A stretch of DNA of 20,719 nucleotides from an uncultured bacterium (GCA_937870675.1 CALMZN010000084.1:1-20719); one strand, 5' to 3'. Positions 6,508 through 12,390 are shown, counted from the stretch's first letter. The notes: generated by a model not told the origin, from the sequence alone. Numbers and translations: made by a program.

Positions 6508-7788
6508 ATGAACAAAAGACAATATCGCAAGTTTATTTCTTGGCTCTTAAAGCCACTAATCAAGGCAGTAATCAAAAAATACCAGCCGCGTATTATTGGT
6601 ATTACGGGCAGTGTGGGCAAAACCTCAGCCAAAGAGGCAGTTTTTGCTGTTTTGAAAAATAAATTTCGCGTCGGTCGTAATGCCAAAAATTTCAATAATG
6701 AATTGGGTCTGCCTTTAGCTATTTTGGGCTTGGAAAAGAGCGGTGGTAAGAATATTTTTTCTTGGCTCAGCATAATCTTTAAGGCCTGGCGCTTGCTTTT
6801 GTTTAAAAATAAAAAATATCCGCAAGTGTTGATTTTGGAAATGGGCGCTGACCGACCCGGAGATATACAGTATTTGACTAGTTTGGCTAGGCCAAACATT
6901 GCCATCATTACTACTATTGGTCAAAGTCACTTGGAATATTTTGGCTCTATAGAAAATATTGCCAAAGAAAAAATTAGTATTACTAAGCGTCTGGGCAAAC
7001 ATGATTGGGTCATCATCAATGGCGACGATCCATTTTTACAAAGTTTGAAAAAAAATAGCCCAGCACCAGTCAAAACATTTGGTCTAAGCGACGCTTGTGA
7101 TGTCAGAATTTCCAACATACACCTTACTTTTCATAATAAAACATACGGCACGAATTTCAAGATACATTATCAAGGCGCAGAATTACCAGTATTTTTGCCA
7201 AATATTTTGGGCAGTCAGCATGCTGTGGCCGTAGCTACCGCCTGTACAGTGGCCTTGGTCATGGGTCTAAATCTAGTAGAGGCAACGGAAAATATTCAAA
7301 ATTATCAGTCGGCCTCAGGACGCACCAAGCTTTTGCTTGGGGTGAAAAATAGCTGGTTGATTGATGATAGCTACAATTCTTCCCCGCAATCTTCCAAAGT
7401 GGCTTTGGAAATCTTGAGCGAGTTGCCAAGTCAGGGCAGAAAAATCGCTGTTTTTGGCGATATGCTCGAGCTTGGTGCGGAAAGTGAAAATGATCATCGT
7501 CAAGTGGGCCAAATGGTTTACGATTTAAAAATAGATTATTTGTTTGTCGTTGGTGAGCGGTCCAGAGATATTGCCAGGGGCGCTATACAGGCCGGTATGA
7601 GTGAAGATAAAATTTTTCATTTTCCAAAAACTCTTGAAGCTGGGATTTTTCTACAGGAAAGATTAAAAACTGGCGATGTTGTTTTGGTCAAAGGTTCGCG
7701 GGGCATGAAAATGGAACAGATAGTTTATGAACTAATGAGCAGGCCTTGGGAGGCCGGAGAATATTTAGTGGGGTCTGTGAAAAAATAG
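6508..7788 (+). CDS. murF: Mur ligase, MurF type, lacking the N-terminal substrate domain
   Basis: MurF joins D-Ala-D-Ala to UDP-MurNAc-tripeptide with ATP hydrolysis in the cytoplasm. The 426-residue protein has the Mur ligase P-loop GITGSVGKTS at residues 31-40 (Lys38), the family phrase NFNNELGLPLAI, a central LILEMGADRPGDI as in MurF, and a C-terminal ligase domain with DDSYNSSPQSSKVAL. Ordinary MurF has about 80-100 residues before the P-loop, which form the uridine-nucleotide-binding domain; here only 30 remain, and they are basic and partly hydrophobic (FISWLLKPLIKAVI), so they may touch the membrane. MurE, mraY, murD and ftsW do not follow, and the cluster stops here. MurF is the best name, but a related Mur ligase with another substrate is possible. 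Confidence 0.85.
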   Translation: MNKRQYRKFISWLLKPLIKAVIKKYQPRIIGITGSVGKTSAKEAVFAVLKNKFRVGRNAKNFNNELGLPLAILGLEKSGGKNIFSWLSIIFKAWRLLLFKNKKYPQVLILEMGADRPGDIQYLTSLARPNIAIITTIGQSHLEYFGSIENIAKEKISITKRLGKHDWVIINGDDPFLQSLKKNSPAPVKTFGLSDACDVRISNIHLTFHNKTYGTNFKIHYQGAELPVFLPNILGSQHAVAVATACTVALVMGLNLVEATENIQNYQSASGRTKLLLGVKNSWLIDDSYNSSPQSSKVALEILSELPSQGRKIAVFGDMLELGAESENDHRQVGQMVYDLKIDYLFVVGERSRDIARGAIQAGMSEDKIFHFPKTLEAGIFLQERLKTGDVVLVKGSRGMKMEQIVYELMSRPWEAGEYLVGSVKK

Positions 7789-7795
7789 CATAACT

Positions 7796-7824
7796 TTGAC
7801 TTTTAGCTAAATTTTTGCTTTAAT
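7796..7824 (+). promoter_or_regulatory. Promoter of the tRNA-Glu/tRNA-Val operon
   Basis: TTGACT (7796-7801), 17-bp spacer, TTTAAT (7819-7824): one mismatch to consensus in each hexamer. It starts just after the murF stop and would begin transcription about 35 nt before tRNA-Glu. Confidence 0.6.
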
Positions 7825-7846
7825 ATCCAGTGTTTTGGTTATTTTA

Positions 7847-7958
7847 AAAGCTATTTTCTTTTGGTTTTGGCCTCTTCGTCTAGTGGTTAGGACACTAGGT
7901 TCTCATCCTGGCAACAGGGGTTCGATTCCCCTAGAGGTCACCAAAAGAAAATAGCTTT
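7847..7958. repeat. Perfect 18-bp inverted repeat bracketing tRNA-Glu
   Basis: The 18 bases at 7847-7864 (AAAGCTATTTTCTTTTGG) are the exact reverse complement of 7941-7958. The right arm begins with the encoded CCA of the tRNA. In the precursor RNA the arms can form a stem stacked outside the acceptor stem with only four unpaired U residues (7865-7868) on one side. There is no T-run after the right arm, so it is not an ordinary terminator. Confidence 0.85.
7869..7943 (+). tRNA. tRNA-Glu (CTC)
   Basis: A 75-nt cloverleaf: acceptor GGCCTCT/AGAGGTC with one G-T pair, D arm GTCT/GGAC, anticodon arm CTAGG/CCTGG with loop TTCTCAT (anticodon CTC, reads GAG), T arm AGGGG/CCCCT with TTCGATT. Discriminator A and an encoded CCA follow. 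The sequence agrees with the usual bacterial tRNA-Glu. Confidence 0.95.
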
Positions 7959-8002
7959 ACATGTTAAGGGTTTTTACCCTCCGAAGCCCGAAGGGCGTAG
8001 GA

Positions 8003-8027
8003 TGGGCGATTCCCTGTGGGGTCACCA
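8003..8027 (+). pseudogene. Probable 3' remnant of a tRNA gene
   Basis: The end of this stretch reads CGATTCCCTGTGGGGTCACCA, which resembles the T loop, T stem 3' strand, acceptor 3' strand, discriminator and CCA of a tRNA, but nothing upstream completes a cloverleaf. It carries the same tail repeat as the intact tRNAs next to it. The upstream 7961-8002 holds only short hairpins (AGGGTTTTTACCCT, GCCCGAAGGGC). Confidence 0.35.
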
Positions 8028-8075
8028 TTCGATTCGTCGCGTCTGACGCGACTTCGCTCATGGTCTTCGACCATT
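8024..8075 (+). repeat. tRNA-tail repeat, copy 1
   Basis: A 52-bp unit that begins with the ACCA end of a tRNA or tRNA remnant. It has two hairpins: GTCGCGT-CTG-ACGCGAC (8036-8052) and ATGGTC-TTC-GACCAT (8060-8074). Copies 2 and 3 follow intact tRNA-Val and tRNA-Lys. Confidence 0.85.
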
Positions 8076-8083
8076 CTTTACTT

Positions 8084-8134
8084 GGGGCATATAGCTCAGT
8101 TGGTTACCTGCCTGCCGGCAGGCAGGGAGCACTA
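8084..8134 (+). pseudogene. 5' tRNA fragment interrupted by a 20-bp palindrome
   Basis: GGGGCATATAGCTCAGTTGG and the following TTA (8084-8106) are the 5' acceptor strand, D stem and D loop of a tRNA. A perfect 20-bp palindrome (8107-8126) then separates the D loop from the matching D-stem strand GAGC (8127-8130). Without the palindrome the D arm would be GCTC-AGTTGGTTA-GAGC, complete. No anticodon arm or 3' half follows. The parent is probably a Val- or Ile-type tRNA. Confidence 0.65.
8107..8126. repeat. Perfect 20-bp palindrome CCTGCCTGCCGGCAGGCAGG
   Basis: Fully self-complementary. From memory this palindrome is frequent in CPR genomes, where it also enters coding regions (as peptides with LPAGRQG). 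Here it sits inside the D arm of a tRNA fragment. Confidence 0.8.
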
Positions 8135-8167
8135 ATTGGCAGTTTGAAAATTATAATTTTATTTTAA

Positions 8168-8244
8168 GGTCGCATGGCTCAGTTGGTTAGAGCGTCGCAT
8201 TCACATTGCGAAGGTCCCTGGTTCGAATCCAGGTGCGACCACCA
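8168..8244 (+). tRNA. tRNA-Val (CAC)
   Basis: A complete cloverleaf of 77 nt: acceptor GGTCGCA/TGCGACC, D arm GCTC/GAGC, anticodon arm TCGCA/TGCGA with loop TTCACAT (anticodon CAC, reads GTG), T arm CCTGG/CCAGG with TTCGAAT, then A and encoded CCA. It is probably transcribed from the promoter before tRNA-Glu. Confidence 0.96.
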
Positions 8245-8292
8245 TTCGACTCATCGCGTCTGACGCGACTTCGCTCATGGCCTTCGGCCATT
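8241..8292 (+). repeat. tRNA-tail repeat, copy 2
   Basis: Begins with the ACCA end of tRNA-Val. The second hairpin is ATGGCC-TTC-GGCCAT where copy 1 has ATGGTC-TTC-GACCAT: the two changes compensate each other and keep the stem. The first hairpin has lost its outermost pair (ATCGCG instead of GTCGCG). Confidence 0.85.
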
Positions 8293-8329
8293 AAGTTTAA
8301 AATATTTCTCTAATAAAATATTTAAATAT

Positions 8330-8352
8330 ACCACCGTTTCGGTGGTTTTTTT
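8330..8352 (+). terminator. Terminator of the tRNA-Glu/tRNA-Val operon
   Basis: ACCACCG (8330-8336), loop TTT, CGGTGGT (8340-8346), then an uninterrupted T-run to 8352. A strong intrinsic terminator. Confidence 0.9.
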
Positions 8353-8360
8353 GTAAAAAG

Positions 8361-8401
8361 AAAACTCGCCGTTTGATCCGAAGATATGGACGGCGAGTTT
8401 T
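8361..8401 (-). terminator. Terminator of the minus-strand membrane-protein pair
   Basis: A perfect 12-bp stem, AAAACTCGCCGT (8361-8372) with ACGGCGAGTTTT (8390-8401). On the minus strand it is followed by TTTTCTTTTT. It stands tail to tail with the tRNA operon terminator. Confidence 0.85.
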
Positions 8402-8433
8402 GGGCAGGCATTTGTGGCCTGACCTGAGAGGTC

Positions 8434-8577
8434 TTAACTACTAGTGGACTCGGTAAGTTTCCAGGAACGCTCATTCTCGGCGCGCCAGACAGTGTTGTTC
8501 AGCACGACGAGGGTGGCGAGCACCAGAATGACGAATCCATAAATGATGTAGGGAGCATGAGCTTTGTGGATTTTCAT
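8434..8577 (-). CDS. Small single-pass membrane protein (47 aa)
   Basis: Reading the minus strand from an ATG at 8577 gives a 47-residue protein, MKIHKAHAPYIIYGFVILVL..., with one membrane helix (about residues 10-27) and a short polar C-terminus with WRAENERSWK. An SD (AAAGGA) lies about 7 nt upstream. It begins 33 bp after the end of the larger membrane-protein gene, in the same direction, and lies between that gene and the shared terminator at 8361-8401. The base composition is richer in G and C than the surrounding housekeeping genes. I do not recognise the family. The start, SD, helix and operon position together make it a likely real gene, despite its small size. Confidence 0.7.
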   Translation of the reverse strand: MKIHKAHAPYIIYGFVILVLATLVVLNNTVWRAENERSWKLTESTSS

Positions 8578-8610
8578 GATGAATCCTTTCCTTTGCTCGT
8601 CAGTCCGTGA

Positions 8611-8991
8611 CTATCGGTTGATAGTGATGTGCCAGCGGCTGATTTCGCGACCAGACGTGTCAAGGACAAAAATGTCAACGACACTTCCTTGAAGTCTTAC
8701 CGGTCTCCCATGGCCGATACCACGTAGCTTGGTGTCCCAGACACGAAGTAGGGTGATTCCGGGGTTCAGGTTGGTGAGCATGACAGCTGACGTGTCGTTT
8801 CGAGCGTAGAAGCTGATGTTCTTGTTGTACGAATTGTTACCGTAGATAACTTGATATGATGGTAGTCCTAGTTGAAATTGCTGGTTCAAGTTAAGTTCCG
8901 GTTTCGGCACAGTGATCGCGACAATAACCACCATCAGAGCGGCGGATCCCAGAATAGCAAGCACGAACAAAACAAATTGTTTTAGGCTCAT
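8611..8991 (-). CDS. Membrane-anchored small protein of unknown function (126 aa)
   Basis: The 126-residue protein has one N-terminal membrane helix (about residues 5-28, FVLFVLAILGSAALMVVIVAI) and a beta-rich domain of about 95 residues, probably outside the membrane, with phrases such as GITLLRVWDTKLRGIG and SVVDIFVLDTSGREISRWHI. I recognise no family. It has a strong SD (AAGGAGGG, 7 nt before the ATG), unlike nearly all other genes in the window, and a perfect consensus promoter upstream. It forms a two-gene unit with the 47-residue protein. Composition differs from the neighbours, so acquisition from elsewhere or a separate expression class is possible. Confidence 0.8.
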   Translation of the reverse strand: MSLKQFVLFVLAILGSAALMVVIVAITVPKPELNLNQQFQLGLPSYQVIYGNNSYNKNISFYARNDTSAVMLTNLNPGITLLRVWDTKLRGIGHGRPVRLQGSVVDIFVLDTSGREISRWHITINR

Positions 8992-9048
8992 TAGGAAACC
9001 CTCCTTGGGAATGAACGACCTGAGATTGGAATCCTAGGTACAATTTAT

Positions 9049-9077
9049 ATTATAGCATATATATTATATATTGTCAA
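9049..9077 (-). promoter_or_regulatory. Perfect sigma-70 consensus promoter for the membrane-protein pair
   Basis: On the minus strand TTGACA (9077-9072), a 17-bp spacer and TATAAT (9054-9049), all twelve consensus bases matching. The start of transcription would be near 9042, about 50 nt before the ATG at 8991. Confidence 0.8.
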
Positions 9078-9097
9078 TGATGTGCGATATATGGCCA

Positions 9098-9126
9098 TTG
9101 ACACAATCATCTAAGTTTGTTAATAT
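9098..9126 (+). promoter_or_regulatory. rplU promoter
   Basis: TTGACA (9098-9103), 17-bp spacer, TAATAT (9121-9126). Transcription would start near 9132-9133, at the first base pairs of the structured leader. It is back to back with the minus-strand promoter, with 20 bp between the two -35 hexamers. Confidence 0.75.
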
Positions 9127-9130
9127 TTAC

Positions 9131-9198
9131 CCCGTGAAATAATCACTATTTAAAAATAGTGATTGCCACTAAGTGGCATTTCACGGGCTGAACCCCGT
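9131..9198 (+). promoter_or_regulatory. Structured rplU leader, three-way junction with an alternative stem
   Basis: Outer stem CCCGTGAAAT (9131-9140) with ATTTCACGGG (9178-9187), 10 perfect bp. Inside it lie two hairpins with no unpaired joint: AATCACTAT (9141-9149) with ATAGTGATT (9156-9164), and GCCACTAAGTGGC (9165-9177). The 3' strand of the outer stem (ACGGG, 9183-9187) can instead pair with CCCGT at 9194-9198. It begins at the predicted transcription start and ends 22 nt before the rplU ATG. A leader regulated by L21 is known in Firmicutes; I cannot tell whether this one is related. A repeat element is the alternative. Confidence 0.6.
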
Positions 9199-9220
9199 AT
9201 TAAAAATAGTTATAAATTTT

Positions 9221-9541
9221 ATGAAAGCAATAATCAGAACTGGCGGTAAACAATATTTGATTGCGGCCGGACAAAAATTAAGCGTTGAAAGAATGAAAAA
9301 TACTTCAGCCGGTCAAGCCGTTGTTTTTGAAGAAGTGTTGGCTGTAATTGATGATAAAGAAAATATCACAGTTGGCACTCCCTTGGTCAAAGGCGCTAAA
9401 GTTGAAGCTACCCTGATCAAAGAATTCAAAGAAAAGAAAATTGATGTTTTTAAATATCAAAATAAAACTCGCTATCGAAAAAGATACGGTCATAGACAAA
9501 TCAAAGAAGAAGTAAATATCGAAAAGATTGTTACTAAATAA
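9221..9541 (+). CDS. rplU: Large ribosomal subunit protein bL21
   Basis: bL21 binds 23S rRNA in the large subunit. From the ATG at 9221 the product is 106 residues, close to the usual 103, and starts with the canonical MKAIIRTGGKQYLIAAGQ. The C-terminus has the family signature with KTRYRKRYGHRQ. A GTG at 9173 in the same frame would add 16 residues translated from the leader hairpins and is rejected. rpmA (bL27), which usually follows rplU, is absent here: an intrinsic terminator follows directly. Expression is probably controlled through the structured leader. Confidence 0.96.
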   Translation: MKAIIRTGGKQYLIAAGQKLSVERMKNTSAGQAVVFEEVLAVIDDKENITVGTPLVKGAKVEATLIKEFKEKKIDVFKYQNKTRYRKRYGHRQIKEEVNIEKIVTK

Positions 9542-9547
9542 ATTTAA

Positions 9548-9577
9548 AAAATCCCGCCATATGCGGGATTTTTCTTT
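9548..9577 (+). terminator. rplU terminator
   Basis: AAAATCCCGC (9548-9557), loop CATAT, GCGGGATTTT (9563-9572) and further T residues. Part of its stem (CCCGCCATATGCG, 9553-9565) is also the exact reverse complement of 9664-9676, so a much larger hairpin around the repeat element is an alternative. Confidence 0.85.
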
Positions 9578-9578
9578 T

Positions 9579-9648
9579 GTCATTCCGGACTTGATCCGGA
9601 ATCCACACCGAAGATTTACTTGTAGATTCCCGCTTTCGCGGGAATGAC
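9579..9648. repeat. MITE-like repeat element, copy A
   Basis: A 70-bp unit with ends GTCATTCC and GGAATGAC. It has two internal palindromes: TTCCGGACTTGATCCGGAA at the left and TTCCCGCTTTCGCGGGAA at the right. Copy B (20273-20355) is the same arrangement in reverse orientation. It lies between rplU and recR, which converge here, and is enclosed by the 13-bp inverted repeat 9553-9565/9664-9676. Repeats with these palindromes are, from memory, widespread in bacteria. Confidence 0.8.
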
Positions 9649-9689
9649 GCCGAATAATTACCTCGCATATGGCGGGGTGTCAATTAGAT

Positions 9690-10280
9690 TTATTTTCTAT
9701 TTTTTAAGGCCGAGGATAAGGTCACTTCGTCGGTGTATTCTATATTGGCGCCCATAGGTATGCCACGGGCTAGCTGACTGACCACGATATTTTTGTCGGC
9801 CAGAATCTTTAAGAGATACATAGTGGTGGCTCCACCCTCCATGCTTTGGTCAAGCGCCAGAATAATTTCTTTGATGTTATTTTTTTTGACTCTCTCCAGT
9901 AATTCTTTAATTTTTAGTTTATCAGGCGTGATGCCTTCCAGTGGTCCTAGCAATCCATTGAGCAAATGATAAGTGCCAGTGAATTCATTGGTTCTTTCAA
10001 TGGCTTCAATATCTTGATTGTGGGCAATAACGCAAATAATACTTTGGTCTCTTTGGGGATCACGACAGATATTGCAGAGTCCAGTGTCTGTCAGATTGAA
10101 GCACTGGGGGCAGAAATGAACTTTTTCATAGGCCTCGTTCAAACTTTTGGCAAATTCCTGGATGTCCTCGCGACGGTGCAGTAAATCAAAAACTAGCCGA
10201 GTGGATGTTTTTGGCCCAATGCCCGGCAGTTTATCAAATTCATTGATTAGTTTTTGGATAAAATCTGGTAGATGTTTCAC
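9690..10280 (-). CDS. recR: Recombination mediator RecR
   Basis: RecR works with RecF/RecO to load RecA on gapped DNA. The 196-residue protein has normal length and all parts of the family in order: an N-terminal helix-hairpin-helix (LPGIGPKTSTRLVF, about 18-31), a four-cysteine zinc finger (Cys57, Cys60, Cys69, Cys72), a Toprim domain (ICVIAHNQDIEAIE onward) with ALDQSMEGGATTMYL, and the C-terminal LARGIPMGANIEYTDEVTL. It follows ebfC by about 80 bp on the minus strand, the common ebfC-recR pairing. Confidence 0.97.
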   Translation of the reverse strand: MKHLPDFIQKLINEFDKLPGIGPKTSTRLVFDLLHRREDIQEFAKSLNEAYEKVHFCPQCFNLTDTGLCNICRDPQRDQSIICVIAHNQDIEAIERTNEFTGTYHLLNGLLGPLEGITPDKLKIKELLERVKKNNIKEIILALDQSMEGGATTMYLLKILADKNIVVSQLARGIPMGANIEYTDEVTLSSALKNRK

Positions 10281-10361
10281 CTCGTTAAAAATTTATATAT
10301 TTAGCTAGGGCAGATTTTGTAAATAAAAAATAGTTTTTTCGTGAATTTTTAACAAGGCGTA

Positions 10362-10655
10362 TTATTTTAATCCCGGCATATCAAAACCACCCATGGATTG
10401 CATTTTCATGGCCATCTTGCGTTGGACTTTTTTGATGCTTTCTGCAAAAGCATTTTTAAGTTCTTGCTCTAGTTCAGCCCTTTTTTCAGCGTGCATGAAC
10501 TCGGGTTTTATTTCCAAGCTTTTGATTTCTTGGTTGCCATCCATAGTTATTTTAACAGCTTTATTTTCTACTTCAACAATTTCTCCAGCTAAAGCATTTT
10601 TTAAAACGCCAGCTTGTTTTCGCAAATCGTTGAATTGTTTTAGTTTATTAAACAT
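10362..10655 (-). CDS. ebfC: YbaB/EbfC family nucleoid-associated protein
   Basis: A 97-residue protein of the YbaB/EbfC family: N-terminal helix (FNKLKQFNDLRKQAGVLKNAL), a beta part (GEIVEVENKAVKITMDGNQEIKSLEI), a C-terminal helix, and a Met-rich end (MAMKMQSMGGFDMPGLK) typical for the family. These proteins form dimers that bind DNA and act as nucleoid-associated factors. It precedes recR as usual, but the gene before it is dnaB, not dnaX. Confidence 0.92.
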   Translation of the reverse strand: MFNKLKQFNDLRKQAGVLKNALAGEIVEVENKAVKITMDGNQEIKSLEIKPEFMHAEKRAELEQELKNAFAESIKKVQRKMAMKMQSMGGFDMPGLK

Positions 10656-10724
10656 AAAATTTAGTTAAAAGTTATAAAGTTAAAAGTTTAAAAGTCACAG
10701 CCGTATTATATATGTGTTTGTTTG

Positions 10725-10782
10725 AAGTTTCAAGAGTTAGTTTTTATTTAAGTGATGTTTTTATTTTTTATTCTTGAAACTT
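10725..10782. repeat. 11-bp inverted repeat between ebfC and dnaB
   Basis: AAGTTTCAAGA (10725-10735) is the exact reverse complement of TCTTGAAACTT (10772-10782). The arms are 36 bp apart in an AT-rich gap and neither orientation has a fitting T-run directly after it on the minus strand, so the role is unclear. Confidence 0.5.
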
Positions 10783-10783
10783 T

Positions 10784-10800
10784 ATCGCCCTGTGGGCGAT
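10784..10800. repeat. Palindrome downstream of dnaB, related to the rsmH tail
   Basis: ATCGCCCTGTGGGCGAT, 7-bp arms with a 3-nt loop. It lies 13 bp after the dnaB stop and resembles the palindrome in the rsmH end (4323-4337). On the plus strand it is followed by ACTTTTT, but no plus-strand gene ends here. Confidence 0.55.
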
Positions 10801-10812
10801 ACTTTTTGCTAA

Positions 10813-12258
10813 TTAAGGTATATTTTGCCAGCCACCAGCCACGAGGAATTCTTCACTGGATATTGGCTCTTGGATATTGCCTTGGTCGGAACCAGTATGA
10901 TCTTGTATTTCTGATTTGTCAGTATCTAGGTTTTTGAAAGTCACTTTATTTTCGTCAAAGAATAAGCGGGTCAAGCCAGTCGGACCATTGCGGTGTTTGT
11001 CAATATGTATTTCGGCCACAAATTTTTCTTCTTCAGGGCACTCACCGCGACTTTTGTCTTTGGTTCGGCGATAAATAAACATAACAATATCAGCGTCTTG
11101 CTCAATAGAACCAGATTCTCTCAAGTCAGCCAATTTTGGTATGGCTGGAGAGCGGCTTTCTACGGCTCGGGATAATTGAGATAGCGCCATGACTGGTATA
11201 TCAAGCTCTCTGGCAATTTGTTTTAAAGCCCTGGATATTTCTGATATTTCTTGGACGCGATTTTCTTGGCGACCACCAGAATCCATGAGTTGCAGATAAT
11301 CAACTACCAAAAAACCCAAATTATGCTCCATTTTGAGGCGACGAGCTTTGGTGCGGATTTCCATGATGCTGATATTGGGAGAGTCGTCAATAAAAATTGG
11401 CGCTTCAGATAGCACACCCATGGCTTTGCCAATGCGCGGAAAATCATCATCTTCTTCGCGGTCGGATAATTTGCCAGTGCGCATGCGCCACAGATCCACT
11501 TGTGCTTCAGCGGCCAACAGTTTGTCAACTAATTGTTCTTTGGACATTTCCAAAGAAAAGATGCCAACTGGCACTTTGGCTCGTATAGCTACATGACGCA
11601 CCAAGTCCAAGGCCAAGGTAGTTTTGCCCAAAGATGGACGAGCGGCCAAGATGATAAGGTCAGATTTTTGCAAACCGGATAGGACTTTGTCTAGGCCGGT
11701 ATAGCCAGTAGGTATGCCTCTTGTGCCTTGGCCACCAGTTTTGTGTAGTTCATCAATACGAGCAAAGGCATCGTTCAAAATATTTTTGATGGGTATAAAG
11801 TTTCTTTTCAGCGAGGACTGGGAAATAGTAAAAAGTTTTTGTTCAGCGCGATCCAATAATTTTTCTACATCTTGATCTTCCGAAAAACTAAATTCGCTGA
11901 TTTCTGAAGCCGCTTGCTCTAGTTTGCGCAGGGTGGCTTTTTTACGGATAATACTGGCGTAGTTGGCTACATGCGAAGCATTGGGCACCGACGCGGTCAG
12001 CTCCGCTAAGTATGATTTGCCACCAACAGCTTCCAGTTGTTTTTTTTCGCTCAGGCGATTGGCCATTGATAAAATATCAATTGGCTCATGTTTTTCGAAC
12101 AAATCAAGAATAGCTTGGTAAATCAAGCCATGGCTGTCTTTATAAAAATCATCAGAACGCAAAACATCAGCTACTTTGATGATGGCTTCTTTGTCTATCA
12201 ACAAAGCGCCTAAAATACTAGCTTCGGCTTCTAGATTTTGGGGGGGTATTTTGAGCAT
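10813..12258 (-). CDS. dnaB: Replicative DNA helicase DnaB
   Basis: DnaB is the hexameric 5'-3' helicase at the replication fork. The 481-residue protein starts with the conserved PPQNLEAEASILGALLID of the primase-interacting N-terminal domain. A linker follows, then the RecA-like domain: GIPTGYTGLDKVLSGLQ (about 181-197), Walker A ARPSLGKT (206-213, Lys212), IFSLEMSKEQL, Walker B LGFLVVDYLQLM, and ALSQLSRAVESR. The C-terminus after about residue 440 is acidic and polar and not conserved. There is no sign of an intein, which often sits in the P-loop of DnaB. It is the first gene of a minus-strand dnaB-ebfC-recR series. Confidence 0.97.
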   Translation of the reverse strand: MLKIPPQNLEAEASILGALLIDKEAIIKVADVLRSDDFYKDSHGLIYQAILDLFEKHEPIDILSMANRLSEKKQLEAVGGKSYLAELTASVPNASHVANYASIIRKKATLRKLEQAASEISEFSFSEDQDVEKLLDRAEQKLFTISQSSLKRNFIPIKNILNDAFARIDELHKTGGQGTRGIPTGYTGLDKVLSGLQKSDLIILAARPSLGKTTLALDLVRHVAIRAKVPVGIFSLEMSKEQLVDKLLAAEAQVDLWRMRTGKLSDREEDDDFPRIGKAMGVLSEAPIFIDDSPNISIMEIRTKARRLKMEHNLGFLVVDYLQLMDSGGRQENRVQEISEISRALKQIARELDIPVMALSQLSRAVESRSPAIPKLADLRESGSIEQDADIVMFIYRRTKDKSRGECPEEEKFVAEIHIDKHRNGPTGLTRLFFDENKVTFKNLDTDKSEIQDHTGSDQGNIQEPISSEEFLVAGGWQNIP

Positions 12259-12362
12259 GGGTTTGCTTAATGTAGAATTAGCTTAACCTATTTCAGGGCT
12301 TTTTTCAAGCCGGGTTTATATACAATTTATACCCAATATTTGTTAATAATGGGGTCAGGGGT

Positions 12363-12390
12363 ATAATAAAGCAAAATTGACAATATTCAA
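12363..12390 (-). promoter_or_regulatory. Candidate dnaB promoter
   Basis: Minus strand TTGAAT (12390-12385), 16-bp spacer, TATTAT (12368-12363). It overlaps the plus-strand tRNA-Lys promoter, so the two could compete. AT-rich DNA makes chance matches likely. Confidence 0.35.

Noticed and set aside
7961..8167. Plus-strand frame of 68 residues after tRNA-Glu
   Set aside because: It runs through a tail repeat, a tRNA fragment and a palindrome (giving the peptide LPAGRQG). This is repeat and RNA-gene sequence, not protein.
9173..9220. Upstream GTG start for rplU
   Set aside because: It would translate leader hairpins and add 16 residues before the canonical MKAIIRTGGKQY of bL21; ATG 9221 fits the family length.
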